Shown here: positions 32,490-32,743 of the stretch, piece after piece
Layout: every line of letters begins with the position of its first letter
Numbering within the stretch: position 1 is the first letter of the stretch
The notes under the pieces: model-generated
Databases searched by the model: none
The model's input: only the letters and a program-made list of their open reading frames with translations
Told to the model about the DNA's origin: nothing
NCBI GenBank assembly: GCA_003021045.1
Contig: PXRN01000016.1
Span: 1-32,743, forward strand
Direction of reading: 5' to 3'
From: Halobacteriales archaeon QS_4_69_34
GTDB taxonomy: Archaea > Halobacteriota > Halobacteria > Halobacteriales > Halococcaceae
DNA length: 32,743 nt
Position numbers and translations under genes: made by a program

Positions 32490-32743
32490 TCAAAATGCAG
32501 AGTCGGTGAGGTTGATGGTATAGTCGCTTACGCGCTCAGTAGCGTTTGAGCCGCTGTAGGCCGTAAATTCCATTTCAAAGCGCCATGTCTCGCCGGCCGG
32601 CAGGTCCGAGACGTTGGTTAAACTTGAACCGAGAATATTACCATTCGCTCTTGGGAAGCACATTGTTGGTGAGTCAGAGCACCTTTCGAAGAGCGTGTTC
32701 GAGTGCTTCTCTCCCTGGTTTGCGGTAGAGTTGGCAGCGTAAC
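32490..32743 (-). CDS. Partial secreted/surface protein, FxLYD-like C-terminus
   Basis: C-terminal 83 residues of a protein that begins beyond the right edge. The visible part is neutral, Ser/Thr/Asn-rich and beta-rich: GSSLTNVSDLPAGETWRFEMEF, then SDYTINLTDSAF. The LPAGETWRFE segment is typical of FxLYD-type domains found in haloarchaeal lipoproteins. It lacks a start in the window. After its TGA stop the same frame runs on for 34 codons, a hydrophobic stretch followed by an acidic Pro/Asp/Glu tail. The fold call is tentative. Confidence 0.55.
   Translation of the reverse strand, partial: YAANSTANQGEKHSNTLFERCSDSPTMCFPRANGNILGSSLTNVSDLPAGETWRFEMEFTAYSGSNATERVSDYTINLTDSAF

Larger units (their letters stand above)
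26493..32743. mobile_element. Integrated element, one end (right end not in window)
   Basis: Everything right of about 26,490 differs from the left of the window. A tyrosine recombinase begins about 50 bp from a broken permease gene. Accessory-type genes follow: HTH and RHH regulators, an HNH nuclease, orphan acidic proteins, and an AT-rich patch at 29,440-30,820. No second permease fragment appears before the right edge, so the element is at least 6.2 kb or rearranged. The att core should be near 26,485-26,510; it cannot be defined without the other end. Confidence 0.65.

Noticed and set aside
1..32743. tRNA, rRNA or CRISPR array
   Set aside because: I saw no cloverleaf with a CCA-proximal T-arm, no rRNA-like sequence and no regularly spaced repeats. 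The two-unit repeats found are not CRISPR.

Overview
The window is from a haloarchaeon (class Halobacteria). GC is very high, predicted proteins are acidic, and genes are typically preceded by an archaeal TATA-like box 22-31 nt upstream of the start codon with no Shine-Dalgarno (leaderless transcripts). The core genes are archaeal: a complete A-type ATP synthase operon, family B DNA polymerase, the PAN proteasomal ATPase and Rpo11/RpoL. The genus cannot be fixed from the sequence alone. I see no tRNA, rRNA or CRISPR array.

Positions 1-12,200: a zinc alcohol dehydrogenase fragment, a CDF metal transporter with an unusual metal site, a HIT-family hydrolase, a tiny zinc-ribbon protein, then the full ATP synthase operon on the minus strand in the order atpH-I-K-E-C-F-A-B-D. 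Positions 12,360-16,700: a SAM methyltransferase (possibly for quinone methylation), DNA polymerase B with a C-terminal PCNA-binding box, and short haloarchaeal proteins of unknown function. Positions 16,800-21,700: a small winged-helix protein, PAN, a 46-residue membrane microprotein, a DUF5800 protein, a bactofilin-like polymer-forming protein and a YchF/OBG-type GTPase. Positions 21,850-25,900: menF and menD (the first two committed steps of menaquinone synthesis) and rpoL. Menaquinone and ATP synthase genes together make this a respiratory-energy neighbourhood.

From about 26,490 to the right edge the character changes. A permease gene resembling the TctA/COG1784 family survives only as a C-terminal fragment on the minus strand. 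It is cut off about 50 bp from a tyrosine recombinase that reads away from the break. To the right lie genes typical of an integrated element: an HTH protein, a ribbon-helix-helix protein fused to a membrane domain, orphan acidic proteins, two clusters of inverted repeats without genes, and an AT-rich island with an HNH nuclease plus a small companion ORF. I read this as one end of an integrated element of at least 6.2 kb whose far end lies outside the window.

Most worth a second look: the disrupted permease/integrase junction, the structured gene-free segment at 28,316-28,717, the HNH-nuclease cargo island, the membrane-tethered RHH protein, and a 165-184 bp GC-rich intergenic repeat present twice (after panA and beside rpoL).
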